Assembly: GCA_026393985.1 (NCBI GenBank) | Contig: JAPKZB010000005.1 | Span: forward strand, 57,577 to 112,591 | Length of the DNA stretch: 55,015 nt | Direction: 5' to 3' | From: Acidobacteriota bacterium | GTDB taxonomy: Bacteria; Acidobacteriota; Terriglobia; Bryobacterales; Bryobacteraceae | Part shown: piece after piece, positions 10,823 through 19,296 of the stretch | Position numbering within the stretch: position 1 is the first letter of the stretch | Layout of the letters: each line of letters opens with the position of its first letter | The notes under the pieces: model-generated | Told to the model about the DNA's origin: nothing | The model's database searches: none | What the model saw: the letters and a program-made list of their open reading frames with translations, nothing else | Translations under genes and position numbers: made by a program

Positions 10823-11247
10823 AGCCGCGCAGCCAGGTTTTCGTCGTGGCGGCGGTCATTGAACGCGAAGACCGGCACGTGCTGATCTGCCAGCGCAAAA
10901 GCACCGACCGGCACGCCTTGAAATGGGAGTTTCCGGGCGGCAAAGTCGAGCCGGACGAATCGCCCCGGGACGCCCTGCATCGCGAACTGCGCGAAGAGCT
11001 TGATATCGACGCCGAAATCGACCGCGAGATCAGCCGCTATGAGTATCAATACGCGGGGCGCACCCCCATCCTGCTGATCTTCTACCGCGTCCACACCTTT
11101 TCCGGGGAAATCCAGAACCGGATCTTTGAGCAGATCACCTGGGAGAGTCCCGACAAGCTGCCATCTTATGACTTTCTTGACGGCGACGTCGATTTCGTCC
11201 GGCGCCTGGCCCGGGGCCACACCCAGGCGAGTGCGGGACACAGCTAG
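10819..11247 (+). CDS. (Deoxy)nucleoside triphosphate pyrophosphohydrolase, MutT/Nudix family
   Basis: 142 residues. The Nudix box is intact: GGKVEPDESPRDALHRELREEL near residues 40-61, with the metal-binding REL-EE. The QRKSTDRHALKWEFPGGK lead-in is like MutT/CtfA-type 8-oxo-dGTP sanitising enzymes, so nucleotide-pool cleaning is likely, though the substrate cannot be fixed from sequence. The ATG sits in the ATGA overlap with the thioredoxin-like gene, which indicates translational coupling. Both products fit oxidative-stress defence (inference). Confidence 0.85.
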   Translation: MKPRSQVFVVAAVIEREDRHVLICQRKSTDRHALKWEFPGGKVEPDESPRDALHRELREELDIDAEIDREISRYEYQYAGRTPILLIFYRVHTFSGEIQNRIFEQITWESPDKLPSYDFLDGDVDFVRRLARGHTQASAGHS

Positions 11248-11252
11248 CCGCC

Positions 11253-11879
11253 CTACTCCGGCAGACGAAAAGGGATGCCCCGCTCGCGGTTGAACCGTGC
11301 CGAGGACTCCTTATCCAACTGCGTCAAGGCTGCGCTGGCGATCTGATGATCGGGCTTAACATAATGCAGCGTGGCTCCCTCATACCAGTAGGCCACGGCC
11401 TGCGCCAGGCTTCCGTCCTTGAAGGCGATCAGCGTAACCGGGCTGGTGGTTTTGGCCGCCGGTGCTGCCTCGTACGGACGGCTTTCGGCGAAGTACTCGC
11501 GCATCAACGGCTTAGCTGTATCGGGCACGTAGTTCGGGTTGTTGACGACGATGGGCGACGGCTGGTGAACCACGGTCACCGGCTGCGGCGCGGTCTGCGG
11601 TAGCCAGTAGACCGGCGGGGCCACGATTTGCGGTGACACGACGGGCGGATACCAGATTGGCGCGGCCACCGGAAACACCCGCGGGGCCCGTCCGCCGGGG
11701 GCACCGAGCGGGATCGGCCGGCCGGCTACGGAGGCCGCCAGCGCCGTGGCATGGTTCTGCACCGGCGGCGGCAGAACCGCCGGCCAGCCCGTCGAGTGCT
11801 GCGGAAATTGTGGCGTTGCCGGGCGCTGCGCCCACGCTCCCGCCGCCATCAGCAAGCCTGTCAGCAGTAGAGTCCGCAT
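11253..11879 (-). CDS. Proline-rich secreted protein of unknown function
   Basis: 208 residues with an obvious Sec signal peptide (MRTLLLTGLLMAAGAWAQ). Residues 20-135 are Pro/Val/Ala-rich and probably extended. The C-terminal 65 residues form a small domain (PVTLIAFKDGSLAQAVAYWY, then LHYVKPDHQI and an ASAALTQLD helix); I have seen comparable C-terminal arrangements in acidobacterial secreted proteins but cannot name a family. The gene is divergent from the molybdopterin oxidoreductase gene with 26 bases between starts, and converges on the Nudix gene with five bases between stops. Confidence 0.7.
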   Translation of the reverse strand: MRTLLLTGLLMAAGAWAQRPATPQFPQHSTGWPAVLPPPVQNHATALAASVAGRPIPLGAPGGRAPRVFPVAAPIWYPPVVSPQIVAPPVYWLPQTAPQPVTVVHQPSPIVVNNPNYVPDTAKPLMREYFAESRPYEAAPAAKTTSPVTLIAFKDGSLAQAVAYWYEGATLHYVKPDHQIASAALTQLDKESSARFNRERGIPFRLPE

Positions 11880-11894
11880 GGCTTCAGCCTACAC

Positions 11895-11900
11895 TATAAT
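11895..11900 (+). promoter_or_regulatory. -10 hexamer, probable leaderless promoter
   Basis: A perfect TATAAT ends five bases before the ATG (11906) of the molybdopterin oxidoreductase gene, which has no Shine-Dalgarno. Transcription would begin at or next to the ATG. The 26-base divergent gap leaves room for little else; the -35 region would fall inside the start of the opposing gene and does not match TTGACA. Confidence 0.5.
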
Positions 11901-11905
11901 GGGTC

Positions 11906-13936
11906 ATGTCAGAAACGCGGCACTCGGTTTGCGCTCTCGATTGTCCGGATGCGTGCGGTCTCGTCCTGAAGATCACCGACGGCCGGGCCACGCGGATTCA
12001 AGGTACCCCCGGCCACCCGGTCACCCAGGGATTCCTTTGCGGCAAGGTCGCCCGGTACCTCGAACGCGAATACTCTCCTCAGCGCCTGACCCGCCCCCTG
12101 CGCCGCATCGGCCCCAAGGGCGAAGGCCGATTCGAACCCATCAGTTGGGACGAAGCGTTCACCACGATTACCGACCGCTTCCGCGCGACGATTGCCGACT
12201 ATGGCGCCGAGGCGATCCTGCCCTACTCCTACGGCGGCTCGATGGGTCTGCTGCAGGCCAACGGCATGGACCGCCGCTTCTTCCACCGCCTCGGCGCCAG
12301 CCGCCTGGACCGCACCATCTGCGCCGCCGCCGGCACGGCCGGCCTCACGGCCACTCAGGGGCTCCGCTACGGCCTCGAGCCCGAAGCGTTTGTGCACTCC
12401 AAGCTCATCATCGCCTGGGGCGCCAACGTCCTGGCCACCAACGTCCATCTGTGGCCCTTTATCGTCGAAGCCCGCCGCCGCGGCGCGCGCTTCGTCGTCA
12501 TCGACCCGGTGCGCACCAAGACCGCCGCCCTCGCCGATCAACACCTTCGCATTAACCCGGGCTCGGACCTCGCGCTCGCCCTCGGCCTGCTGCACCTGCT
12601 GTTCGCCAATGGCCAGGAAGACCACGCCTACCTGGAGGCGCACGCCAACGGCTGGCCAGCGCTGCGCGAAACCGCCCGGGCCTACACGCCCGCCAAAGTG
12701 GCCGCCTGGACCGGCATTCCCGAAAGCGACATTATCGCCCTCGCGCACGCCTATGGCGAAACGAAGCCAACGGCCATCCGGCTGAACTACGGCGTGCAGC
12801 GCAGCGAGCGGGGCGGCACCGCCGTCCGCGCCATCGCCATGCTGCCCGTGGTTACCGGCGCCTGGCGGCACGTCGGCGGGGGAATGCAGCTTTCCACTTC
12901 GCAGGCCTTTCACTTCAACCGGCAGGCGCTCGAAATGCCAGAGCTGCAGCCCGGGCCCACGCGGCTGCTGAACATGTCCGAGCTGGGTTCGGCGCTCACC
13001 CGCGTCGACGACCCGCCCGTCAAAGCGCTCTTCGTCTACTGCTCGAACCCGGCGGCCGTCACGCCTGACCAGAGCCTCGTCCTCGACGGCCTCCGCCGCG
13101 AGGATCTATTCACCGTCGTGGTCGAACAGTTCCAGACCGACACGGCCGACTATGCCGACCTTGTCCTGCCCACTACCACCTTTCTCGAACACACCGATCT
13201 GTACGGGGCCTACGGTCACCACTATGTGCAACTGGCCCGGCCGGCGCTGCCGCCGCCCGGCGAGGCCCGCTCGAACGTCGAGATCTTCCGCGAACTGGCG
13301 CACCGCATGGGCTTCACCGAACCCGCCTTCACCGAAAGCGAAGACGACATGATCCGCGGCATTCTCTCGAGCGGCCACCAGCACCTCGATGGCATCACGC
13401 TCGAACGGCTCGACCAGGAACGGTCGGTCCGCCTCAACCTCGGCGACGGGCCGTTTCAACCATTCAAAGAGGGCGGCTTTGGCCACCCCGACGGCAAGGC
13501 GAACCTCGATCCGGCCGGGCTCGACTACGTGCCGCCCGTCGAGTCGCGCTTTGGCGATGCCGCGCTCCGGGCCCTCTACCCGCTCGAGTTTCTCAGCCCG
13601 AAGAATCACGACAGTATGAATTCGACCTTCGGCAACCGGGCCGAGGTGGACGCCCAGACCGCCGTCCTGTATCTGAGCACGGCCGATGCGGCCGCGCGAG
13701 GCATCGGCGACGGTGACAGCGTCCGCGTCTTCAACAGCCGGGCCAGCGTCGTGCTGCGCGCCGCCGTCGATGGCGTGGTGGGACCCGGCACCGTCAGTTC
13801 CCCCAGCCTCCGCTGGCCCAAACGGCAGCCCGGAGGACGGAACATCAATGCCCTGGTCAGCGAGCGGTTGACCGACATCGGTGGCGGCGCCACGTTTTAT
13901 AGCTGCCTGGTACAAGTCGAGAAATGCGTCGAGTAG
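11906..13936 (+). CDS. Molybdopterin-dependent oxidoreductase (DMSO-reductase superfamily)
   Basis: 676 residues, a short BisC/FdhF-type enzyme. The N-terminus binds a 4Fe-4S cluster: Cys9-x3-Cys13-x3-Cys17-x27-Cys45 (SVCALDCPDACG and FLCGK). Molybdopterin-binding domains follow: SYGGSMGLLQ, AAAGTAG, AWGANVLATNVH, IDPVRTKTA, INPGSDLALALG, and a C-terminal dinucleotide-binding domain (LDFVPP-like, HDSMNSTFGN, NSRASVVLRAAVDG, VSSPSLRWPKR). No Tat leader is visible, so it is probably cytosolic. No iron-sulfur or membrane subunit gene accompanies it, so its electron partner and substrate are unknown. A lipoprotein gene overlaps its 3' end by 13 bases. Confidence 0.88.
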   Translation: MSETRHSVCALDCPDACGLVLKITDGRATRIQGTPGHPVTQGFLCGKVARYLEREYSPQRLTRPLRRIGPKGEGRFEPISWDEAFTTITDRFRATIADYGAEAILPYSYGGSMGLLQANGMDRRFFHRLGASRLDRTICAAAGTAGLTATQGLRYGLEPEAFVHSKLIIAWGANVLATNVHLWPFIVEARRRGARFVVIDPVRTKTAALADQHLRINPGSDLALALGLLHLLFANGQEDHAYLEAHANGWPALRETARAYTPAKVAAWTGIPESDIIALAHAYGETKPTAIRLNYGVQRSERGGTAVRAIAMLPVVTGAWRHVGGGMQLSTSQAFHFNRQALEMPELQPGPTRLLNMSELGSALTRVDDPPVKALFVYCSNPAAVTPDQSLVLDGLRREDLFTVVVEQFQTDTADYADLVLPTTTFLEHTDLYGAYGHHYVQLARPALPPPGEARSNVEIFRELAHRMGFTEPAFTESEDDMIRGILSSGHQHLDGITLERLDQERSVRLNLGDGPFQPFKEGGFGHPDGKANLDPAGLDYVPPVESRFGDAALRALYPLEFLSPKNHDSMNSTFGNRAEVDAQTAVLYLSTADAAARGIGDGDSVRVFNSRASVVLRAAVDGVVGPGTVSSPSLRWPKRQPGGRNINALVSERLTDIGGGATFYSCLVQVEKCVE

Positions 13937-14451
13937 CTGGCAGCCTGGCCCTGGTCCTGCTGCTGGCCGGCGGCTCCTGTAAGTCGCGCAAACCACGTCA
14001 GGAGATCCTCGTCGACGATAACGAATCCGCTGTCCGCGGTCGGGTCGCCGCCAACGATGCGAGCGTTGCCTCCCAACTGGTGCGCGGCTTCTATGAGGTA
14101 GAAAGCGGTGCCTGGCGCTGGACGATGCCGCGGTTTGCGATCCGTTTCGAGGTGCCGGTCGGGGCTCGGCAGAAAGGCGCGGTGCTTCGCACCGATCTGG
14201 TGCTGCCCGAAGTCATCTTCCGGTCCACCGGGCCGGTAGCTTTGGAGGTCAGCGCGGCAGGTCAGCAGCTCGGCGCGCAGACGATGTCTGCGGCCGGCAA
14301 CCATACGCTGCAATGGAGCATCCCCGCCGGAGCGTTGATCACCGAGACGATTACATTGGATTTCCGCCTCGATAAGTCCGTGCCACCAGGCGCGGTGGAT
14401 CCTCGCGAACTGGGGCTGATCTTCCTGCGGGCGGGGCTCTCGCGGCCATGA
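13924..14451 (+). CDS. Small lipoprotein of unknown function
   Basis: 175 residues. A lipobox LAGGSC with Cys19 follows a basic, hydrophobic leader, so it should be a lipoprotein. The mature part looks beta-rich (ALEVSAAGQQLGAQTMSAAG, HTLQWSIPAGALI) and may be a jelly-roll-like domain; I recognise no family. Its start lies inside the last codons of the oxidoreductase gene, and its stop overlaps the next gene by four bases, giving a three-gene transcription unit. A similar beta-rich segment is present at the C-terminus of the next protein, which hints at a functional link. Confidence 0.7.
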   Translation: MRRVAGSLALVLLLAGGSCKSRKPRQEILVDDNESAVRGRVAANDASVASQLVRGFYEVESGAWRWTMPRFAIRFEVPVGARQKGAVLRTDLVLPEVIFRSTGPVALEVSAAGQQLGAQTMSAAGNHTLQWSIPAGALITETITLDFRLDKSVPPGAVDPRELGLIFLRAGLSRP

Positions 14452-16232
14452 GCTGGCTGCGCCGCTGGGGCTGGCTCGGAATCGCCCCGCTGGTCTGTCT
14501 GCTCGTCTACCGGCAGTCCTTCGTCGTGTGGTTTGCCCGGGATGACTTCGCCTGGCTGGGAATCAGCGCCGAGATCGTGGACTTCCCTTCCCTGCTGGGG
14601 GCTCTGTTCGGTCCGCGGGCGCAGGGGACGATCCGGCCGCTCAGCGACCGTCTGCCGTTTCTGTTGAGCTACACGTGGTTTGGCCTCGAAGCCAAGCCGC
14701 TGCGGATTGCTATCTTTGTGGCGCAGTGCGCCAACCTGATCCTGTTCGGCCGTCTCGTGTACCTGTGGACGGCCTCGCGGGCGGCGGCGGTGGTTGCCGC
14801 GCTCTGCTGGACGCTACACTCGTCGCTGGCGCAGCCGCTCACCTGGGCTAGCGCCATGAATCAGATTCTGTGGCCGGGGTGTCTGCTGTCGGCGCTCCTA
14901 TGCCGACACGCGGGACGGCGGGTGGGCGAATGGGTCTTCTTCCTGCTGGGCTTTGGCGTTCTCGAATTGAACGTCGTCTATCCGGTACTGGCGCTGTTGC
15001 GCTATCCGGAACGGTGGCGGTCGACGGTGCCGCTGTTTGCGGTCAGCGCTGTCTATGCGCTGGGCAACCGGTGGATCGCGCCGGGCAACAGCAGCGCCGT
15101 CTACGCGCTGAACGCGCATCCGCTTTCGATCCTTCATACGCTCGGCCAGTATGGGCTCATGTCCATGGGCTCCTATGTGCCCTGGTCGGTGAACCCGCAC
15201 ACGCCTTACCTGCTCGGGGCGACACTGTTGGCGCTGGGCGGGTTGGTGGTGGTGAGTCTGTGGGAGCGGGACCGGCTGCTGCTGTTTGGCGGGGCCTGGT
15301 TCGTGGTCTGCCTCGGGCCGGTGTTGCTGCTGCCGGGGCACATTACCGACTACTATCTGGTGGTGCCGGCGGCGGGGTTGGGCCTGGCGTTTGGCGTGGC
15401 CACGGTGCGGCGCCCCTGGGTGATGGTGCTGCCTTTGGCGGCTTACAGCGCAGGAAGCTATCTGCTGGGACAAGAGATCCTCCACTACAACCGGCGGCAG
15501 GCCGAAGCGGCGCGGGTGCTGGTGCGGGGCGTTGAGCAAGCCGTGGCGCTGCACCCCGGCAAGACGATTCTGCTGGCCGGAATCAGTTCGGACCAGTTCT
15601 GGAACATCGTGGTCGACGACCCGTTCCGGCTGATTCCGGGCGCCCGGGTTTATCTCGTGCCGGGCAGTGAGGAGAACATCGACTCTCACCCTGAACTCGG
15701 CGATCGGTCGCGCCACGTGCTGCCGCGGCCGCAGGCCCGCGGCGCGCTGCTGGCCGGCGAAGCGATTGTTTATGCCGCCGGCGGCAAGCCACTGCGCAAT
15801 ATCACCCGATCCTATCGGGAAAAAGCCACCATTGAGTGGGCGCGCGACTTGGCTCCGGTAGTGGAACTTCGCCAACCCTTTCTAGCCGGGCAACTCGGCA
15901 AGGGTTGGGAGCCCATTGAGCAGGGGTTCCGCTGGATGCACCCACGGGCCGAAATGACGCTGGGTGGTCCTGGAAAAACCTTGTTTTTTGAGTGTTTTCG
16001 GGCTGATGCCGAACCTCGCCCCGGGCCGGTGACGTTGACGATCCGGCACGAGGGAAAACTGCTGGGCGAATTGGCGCTACCGCGGGACCGCTGTCAGGGC
16101 GAATTGACGCTGCCGGAGGAGTATTGGACGGCGCCGGAGTTACGGTTGGAACTGACGGCCAGCCCGGCCTTCAAGCTACCGCCGGACAACCGGGAACTGG
16201 GCTTGGCGTTCGGGACCATTGGGCGGAAATGA
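14448..16232 (+). CDS. Polytopic membrane protein with C-terminal soluble domain
   Basis: 594 residues. About nine to eleven hydrophobic segments span residues 8-345, with charged loops such as RDDFAWLG after the first helix; this aspartate-bearing first loop resembles that of integral-membrane GT-C glycosyltransferases. Residues about 350-594 are soluble, ending in a beta-rich domain (PVTLTIRHEGKLLGELALP) that echoes the preceding lipoprotein. No specific family is recognised; a role in surface glycan work is only a guess. Start overlaps the lipoprotein stop by four bases. The G-rich base usage contrasts sharply with the C-rich oxidoreductase gene just upstream on the same strand. Confidence 0.65.
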   Translation: MSWLRRWGWLGIAPLVCLLVYRQSFVVWFARDDFAWLGISAEIVDFPSLLGALFGPRAQGTIRPLSDRLPFLLSYTWFGLEAKPLRIAIFVAQCANLILFGRLVYLWTASRAAAVVAALCWTLHSSLAQPLTWASAMNQILWPGCLLSALLCRHAGRRVGEWVFFLLGFGVLELNVVYPVLALLRYPERWRSTVPLFAVSAVYALGNRWIAPGNSSAVYALNAHPLSILHTLGQYGLMSMGSYVPWSVNPHTPYLLGATLLALGGLVVVSLWERDRLLLFGGAWFVVCLGPVLLLPGHITDYYLVVPAAGLGLAFGVATVRRPWVMVLPLAAYSAGSYLLGQEILHYNRRQAEAARVLVRGVEQAVALHPGKTILLAGISSDQFWNIVVDDPFRLIPGARVYLVPGSEENIDSHPELGDRSRHVLPRPQARGALLAGEAIVYAAGGKPLRNITRSYREKATIEWARDLAPVVELRQPFLAGQLGKGWEPIEQGFRWMHPRAEMTLGGPGKTLFFECFRADAEPRPGPVTLTIRHEGKLLGELALPRDRCQGELTLPEEYWTAPELRLELTASPAFKLPPDNRELGLAFGTIGRK

Positions 16233-16251
16233 GCCAGATTGTCCGAAATCG

Positions 16252-16263
16252 TCCAGTTCTGGA
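16252..16263. promoter_or_regulatory. Small palindrome upstream of sigma-54 promoter
   Basis: TCCAGTTCTGGA is a 5-base inverted repeat with a 2-base centre, about 165 bases upstream of the sigma-54 element. That distance suits an activator-binding enhancer site, but there is only one copy and no direct support. Confidence 0.2.
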
Positions 16264-16423
16264 ACAGTGAAATTTATCATGGAACCGAATTTGAGATTTT
16301 TCGTCTACCGAAAGTACTAACGTGGGGTCAATTCTGTGCCGATAGAGAATTTCAGTTGGCGGAAGTCGCCATAGGCAGAGGATAAGGTCCCGTTTGACTG
16401 GTCCGGTTCGCCATGGGATAGAG

Positions 16424-16440
16424 TTGGCACTGAACTTGCT
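16424..16440 (+). promoter_or_regulatory. Sigma-54 (RpoN) -24/-12 promoter
   Basis: TTGGCACTGAACTTGCT matches the consensus TGGCAC-N5-TTGCW exactly, with correct GG-N10-GC spacing. Transcription should start near 16451, giving a leader of about 250 bases before the DksA/TraR ATG at 16700. It requires RpoN and an enhancer-binding AAA+ activator, neither of which is in the window. The next gene upstream ends at 16232 on the same strand, so this is the natural promoter for the DksA-like gene. Confidence 0.8.
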
Positions 16441-16450
16441 AGGAAAGAGT

Positions 16451-16699
16451 GCTATACTCCATGAACGACAAGACCTCCCACTATTTTGCTAAATGTTCTT
16501 TAACTGGCACTGTAGAGGCCTGCGGGACGCTGGCCGGGTGGAGTAGAAATCTGCTTCTGCGACGCGCAGAAGATTTAATTCAGAAAAGTGAACCTTTCGC
16601 GAGGTTCCGGCGTCTATCAATCGAGAAAGCAGCGCAACCGCGTTGCTGACATGGAAGCACGGTAAAAAACGAACTGACAAAAAGAGAGGGAGAATCACC
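16451..16699 (+). other. Structured 5' leader of the DksA/TraR gene
   Basis: This 249-base stretch has no convincing gene. It holds at least three perfect hairpins: 16554-16561/16565-16572 (CTTCTGCG with CGCAGAAG, 3-base loop), 16590-16595/16602-16607 (GAACCT with AGGTTC) and 16634-16638/16642-16646 (GCAAC with GTTGC). None is followed by a T run. A short open frame at 16449-16649 has no Shine-Dalgarno or recognisable sequence. The ribosome site GAGAGGGAG sits at 16684-16692. The upstream 16233-16423 holds the palindrome noted separately and a small TGGCG/CGCCA hairpin, otherwise nothing I can name. Confidence 0.5.
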
Positions 16700-17080
16700 A
16701 TGACCAATGTAGAGTTGAAGAAGTACCGCGAGATTTTGGAAGCCAAGCAGGCTGAGCTGACCTACCTTTTGCGGAACCGCGAAGGAATCGAGATTGAGAA
16801 GAGCCCGGATGCGCTCGATGAAGTGCAGCGCGCCTCCGAGCGCGAGTTTGCCATCCGCACGCTCGACCGGGAGTCCGCGCTGCTGCGGAATGTCCGCGCG
16901 GCGTTGCAGCGTCTCGACCGCGACCAATTTGGCATCTGTATGCATTGCGAGGAGGACATCAGCGTGAAGCGCCTGAACGCAGTGCCTTGGACGCCTTATT
17001 GCATCGAGTGTCAGGAGCAGTACGATCGCAAGCAGTTTGTGCAGGACGAAGTCTTCGACGACATGCTCGTCTCGGCCTGA
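16700..17080 (+). CDS. DksA/TraR-family C4 zinc-finger transcription factor
   Basis: 126 residues. N-terminal coiled coil with the tip SPDALDEV, where the two aspartates of the DksA DxxD motif are kept. Then comes the C4 zinc finger CMHC (near 94-97) and CIEC (near 115-118), followed by a short C-terminal helix. These proteins bind the RNA polymerase secondary channel and modulate initiation, in some cases together with ppGpp. The ATG at 16700 is preferred over in-frame codons upstream because GAGAGGGAG lies at the right distance. Expression probably depends on the sigma-54 promoter at 16424 and on the structured leader; a terminator follows at 17137. Confidence 0.9.
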   Translation: MTNVELKKYREILEAKQAELTYLLRNREGIEIEKSPDALDEVQRASEREFAIRTLDRESALLRNVRAALQRLDRDQFGICMHCEEDISVKRLNAVPWTPYCIECQEQYDRKQFVQDEVFDDMLVSA

Positions 17081-17136
17081 TCGCGAGCCACTGTCCGCGT
17101 CCCTTCGTTCCCTCTTGTAAAGTGCAGCGTCTTCTG

Positions 17137-17168
17137 GCCCCGCGGCTTCCCGGTCGCGGGGCTTTTTT
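17137..17168 (+). terminator. Rho-independent terminator after the DksA/TraR gene
   Basis: GCCCCGCG (17137-17144) pairs perfectly with CGCGGGGC (17155-17162) across a 10-base loop, followed by six T. It is strong in the plus direction; the minus direction lacks a T run. Confidence 0.9.
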
Positions 17169-17171
17169 CGT

Positions 17172-17786
17172 CTACTCGCGTAGCCCGATGGCGGACACCA
17201 TACGACCGGTTTCCTTCGCGCGCCGGAAGGAGTAGAACATCCCCGGCTGGCACATCGTGCATTTGCCGGCGGTCCAGATGGCCGCAACACCCGCTTGCTC
17301 CAACTGCATCCGGTTGGCTTCCCAAAGATCTGCTTTACCCGCGACGAGCGGTAAGGGAACGTCGGAGCCAACTTCGAAACAGCAGGGTCCGATGGCCGGG
17401 CCGATGGCCGCCACCAGATCCATTGGGTTCGTTTCGTAATCTGTGTGCATTTGACGCACTGTTTGGGTCAAAACCCCCGCAACGGTGCCGCGCCAACCGG
17501 CGTGCACGGCGGCGACCACGCGCCGCACCGGGTCCACGAGCAGAATGGGGACACAGTCGGCCGTACGGATGGCGAGCAGCAGGCCCGGCTCGTTGGTAAT
17601 CAGCGCATCGCCTTCGCCCAGGCATCCGCCCTCGTTGAGGCCTCTCGAGGATTGCCGCACGGACCAGACGGCGGCCGAATGAATCTGCCGCAGGGTGGCG
17701 ACGCGGCCGGTGAGCGGGGCGCTGTGGCGCGTGCCAAACTCGTGATGCAGCCAGGGGAACTCGGCGAGCGGCGGGGCGGTGACCAT
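17172..17786 (-). CDS. pgeF: Peptidoglycan editing factor PgeF (laccase-domain/YfiH family)
   Basis: 204 residues, slightly short at the N-terminus for the family (usually 230-270). The metal-site motifs are complete: RQIHSAAV (His), RTADCVPILLVDP (Cys) and AAVHAGWRGT (His), then IGPAIGPCCFEVG. Family members remove wrongly incorporated L-Ser in murein precursors or show purine-nucleoside phosphorylase/adenosine deaminase activity; older annotations call them polyphenol oxidases. The ATG shares one base with the nuoB stop (TAATG), indicating translational coupling at the end of a five-gene minus-strand chain. Confidence 0.88.
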   Translation of the reverse strand: MVTAPPLAEFPWLHHEFGTRHSAPLTGRVATLRQIHSAAVWSVRQSSRGLNEGGCLGEGDALITNEPGLLLAIRTADCVPILLVDPVRRVVAAVHAGWRGTVAGVLTQTVRQMHTDYETNPMDLVAAIGPAIGPCCFEVGSDVPLPLVAGKADLWEANRMQLEQAGVAAIWTAGKCTMCQPGMFYSFRRAKETGRMVSAIGLRE

Positions 17787-18355
17787 TAGGACATCGGGTG
17801 CTGCACCTGCGCCACCATCACGCGCCGTTCAAAGTCGGCCAGCATCTGTTCGTGCAGGCGGACTTCGGTCGGGCGCCGGATCAGGTTCGGCGTCGCATCG
17901 ATCTTGTCCTGCAACTTGAGCAGCGCATAAAAGAGATTTTCGGGCCGGGGCGGGCAGCCGGTGACGTAGACGTCGACGGGGACGATCCGGTCGATGCCCT
18001 GCAGCACGCTGTAGGTGTTAAATGGGCCGCCGACGCTGGAGCAGGCGCCCATCGAGATGCACCATTTGGGCTCCGGCATCTGGTCCCAGATGCGTTTGAC
18101 GACGGGGGCCATTTTGAGCGAGACGGTGCCGGCGACAATCATGAGATCGCTCTGGCGCGGGCTGGGGCGGAATACCTCCGAGCCGAAGCGGGCGATGTCG
18201 AAGCGGGAGGCGCTCGAGGCGATCATCTCGATGGCGCAGCAGGCGAGGCCGAAGGTGAGGGGCCAGACGGAGGACTTACGGGCCCAATTAAAGACGTAGT
18301 CCACTGAGGTGGTCAGGAAGTTGCGTTCAAACTGGCTGTGGATGGGGAGGTTCAT
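17786..18355 (-). CDS. nuoB: NADH-quinone oxidoreductase subunit B, isolated copy
   Basis: 189 residues, normal for NuoB. All four ligands of cluster N2 are present: the adjacent cysteines in GLACCAIEM, one in GACSSVGG and one in [27 protein letters not shown] is also typical. In complex I it sits at the quinone-binding junction with NuoD on the cytosolic side. No other nuo gene is nearby, so it is separated from any nuo operon; it overlaps the upstream sugar epimerase by four bases and pgeF by one. The start at 18355 matches homologues; a longer frame upstream is antisense-like shadow of the epimerase. Confidence 0.92.
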   Translation of the reverse strand: MNLPIHSQFERNFLTTSVDYVFNWARKSSVWPLTFGLACCAIEMIASSASRFDIARFGSEVFRPSPRQSDLMIVAGTVSLKMAPVVKRIWDQMPEPKWCISMGACSSVGGPFNTYSVLQGIDRIVPVDVYVTGCPPRPENLFYALLKLQDKIDATPNLIRRPTEVRLHEQMLADFERRVMVAQVQHPMS

Positions 18356-19296
18356 GCCATTGCGTTCCGGTACCAGGCGAGCGTGGCGCGGAGGCCCTGC
18401 TCCATGGTGAAGCGCGGGGCGTGGCCGAGTTCGGCGCTGGCGGCGGTGGTATCGGCTTGCGAATCGCGGACATCGCCCGCGCGGGGCGGGCCAAACAGCG
18501 GCGGCAGAGAGACGCCCTCCATCTCCTGCAACATCGCCCAGATCTGATTGAGGGTGTAGCGGCCGCCGTTTCCGGCGTTGTACATGCGGCCGGCGACTCC
18601 GGGGGCGCGGGCGGCTTTGAGGCAAAGCGCGGCCACGTCTTCGACGTAGGTAAAGTCGCGGCTCTGGCCACCATCGCCGAACAGGGTGGGCGAGGTGCGG
18701 GCCAGCAGGTGCTTCATGAACAGCGACAGTATCCCGGAGTAGGGGCTCGATGGGTCCTGGCGCGGTCCGTAGACGTTGAAGAAGCGGAGGGCGACGGTTT
18801 CTAGGCCAAAGTTCTCCGTGAACAGGTTGCAGTAGTACTCGCCGACGAGCTTCTGCAGGGCATAGGGCGACTTGGGGCGCGGGTTCATGGACTCGACTTT
18901 GGGTAGTACTTCGGTGTCCCCGTAGGCCGAACTCGAGGCCGCGTAGACGACCCGCCGCACGCCCGCCTGGTGGGCGGCGCGGAGCACGTTAAAGGTTCCA
19001 TTGATGTTGACATCGTGCGAGGGCACGGGGTCAGCAATGGACCGGGGCACCGAGGGGATGGCCGCCAGGTGCCAGACGAATTCGGCGCCGGAGAAGATTT
19101 CCCGGAGTTCATCGTATTCCCGGATGTCGGAGACGTGGGTTTCCACGCGATCCTGCACCTCTTCCAGATTGGCCATATGGCCGCTGGCGAGGTTGTCGAC
19201 AACGGCAACGCGGTCGGCTCCTTCGGCGAGGAGCGCGCGAACGATCGACGAGCCGATAAAGCCAGCCCCGCCCGTGACTACGAATTTCGGTTTCAT
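18352..19296 (-). CDS. NAD-dependent nucleotide-sugar epimerase (GalE/WbpP-like SDR)
   Basis: 314 residues. Extended [15 protein letters not shown] Rossmann motif near residue 8, [26 protein letters not shown], and the catalytic Tyr/Lys in [13 protein letters not shown] near residue 145. [18 protein letters not shown] and [15 protein letters not shown] are typical of UDP-glucose/UDP-GlcNAc 4-epimerases. Cytosolic production of sugar nucleotides for surface polysaccharide is the likely role, which fits the polyprenyl sugar transferase encoded upstream on the same strand. Starts and stops overlap its neighbours by four bases on both sides. Confidence 0.87.
   Translation of the reverse strand: MKPKFVVTGGAGFIGSSIVRALLAEGADRVAVVDNLASGHMANLEEVQDRVETHVSDIREYDELREIFSGAEFVWHLAAIPSVPRSIADPVPSHDVNINGTFNVLRAAHQAGVRRVVYAASSSAYGDTEVLPKVESMNPRPKSPYALQKLVGEYYCNLFTENFGLETVALRFFNVYGPRQDPSSPYSGILSLFMKHLLARTSPTLFGDGGQSRDFTYVEDVAALCLKAARAPGVAGRMYNAGNGGRYTLNQIWAMLQEMEGVSLPPLFGPPRAGDVRDSQADTTAASAELGHAPRFTMEQGLRATLAWYRNAMA

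Noticed and set aside
16507-16524. Second TGGCAC followed by TGC, as another sigma-54 site
   Set aside because: Spacing between the two elements is wrong.
16449-16649. 66-codon open frame in the DksA/TraR leader
   Set aside because: No Shine-Dalgarno, no recognisable sequence, and it covers the hairpins. Its start lies next to the predicted transcription start, so a leader peptide cannot be fully excluded.
18356-18625. N-terminal extension of nuoB by 90 codons
   Set aside because: Arg/Pro-rich shadow of the epimerase gene; NuoB homologues begin near 18355.
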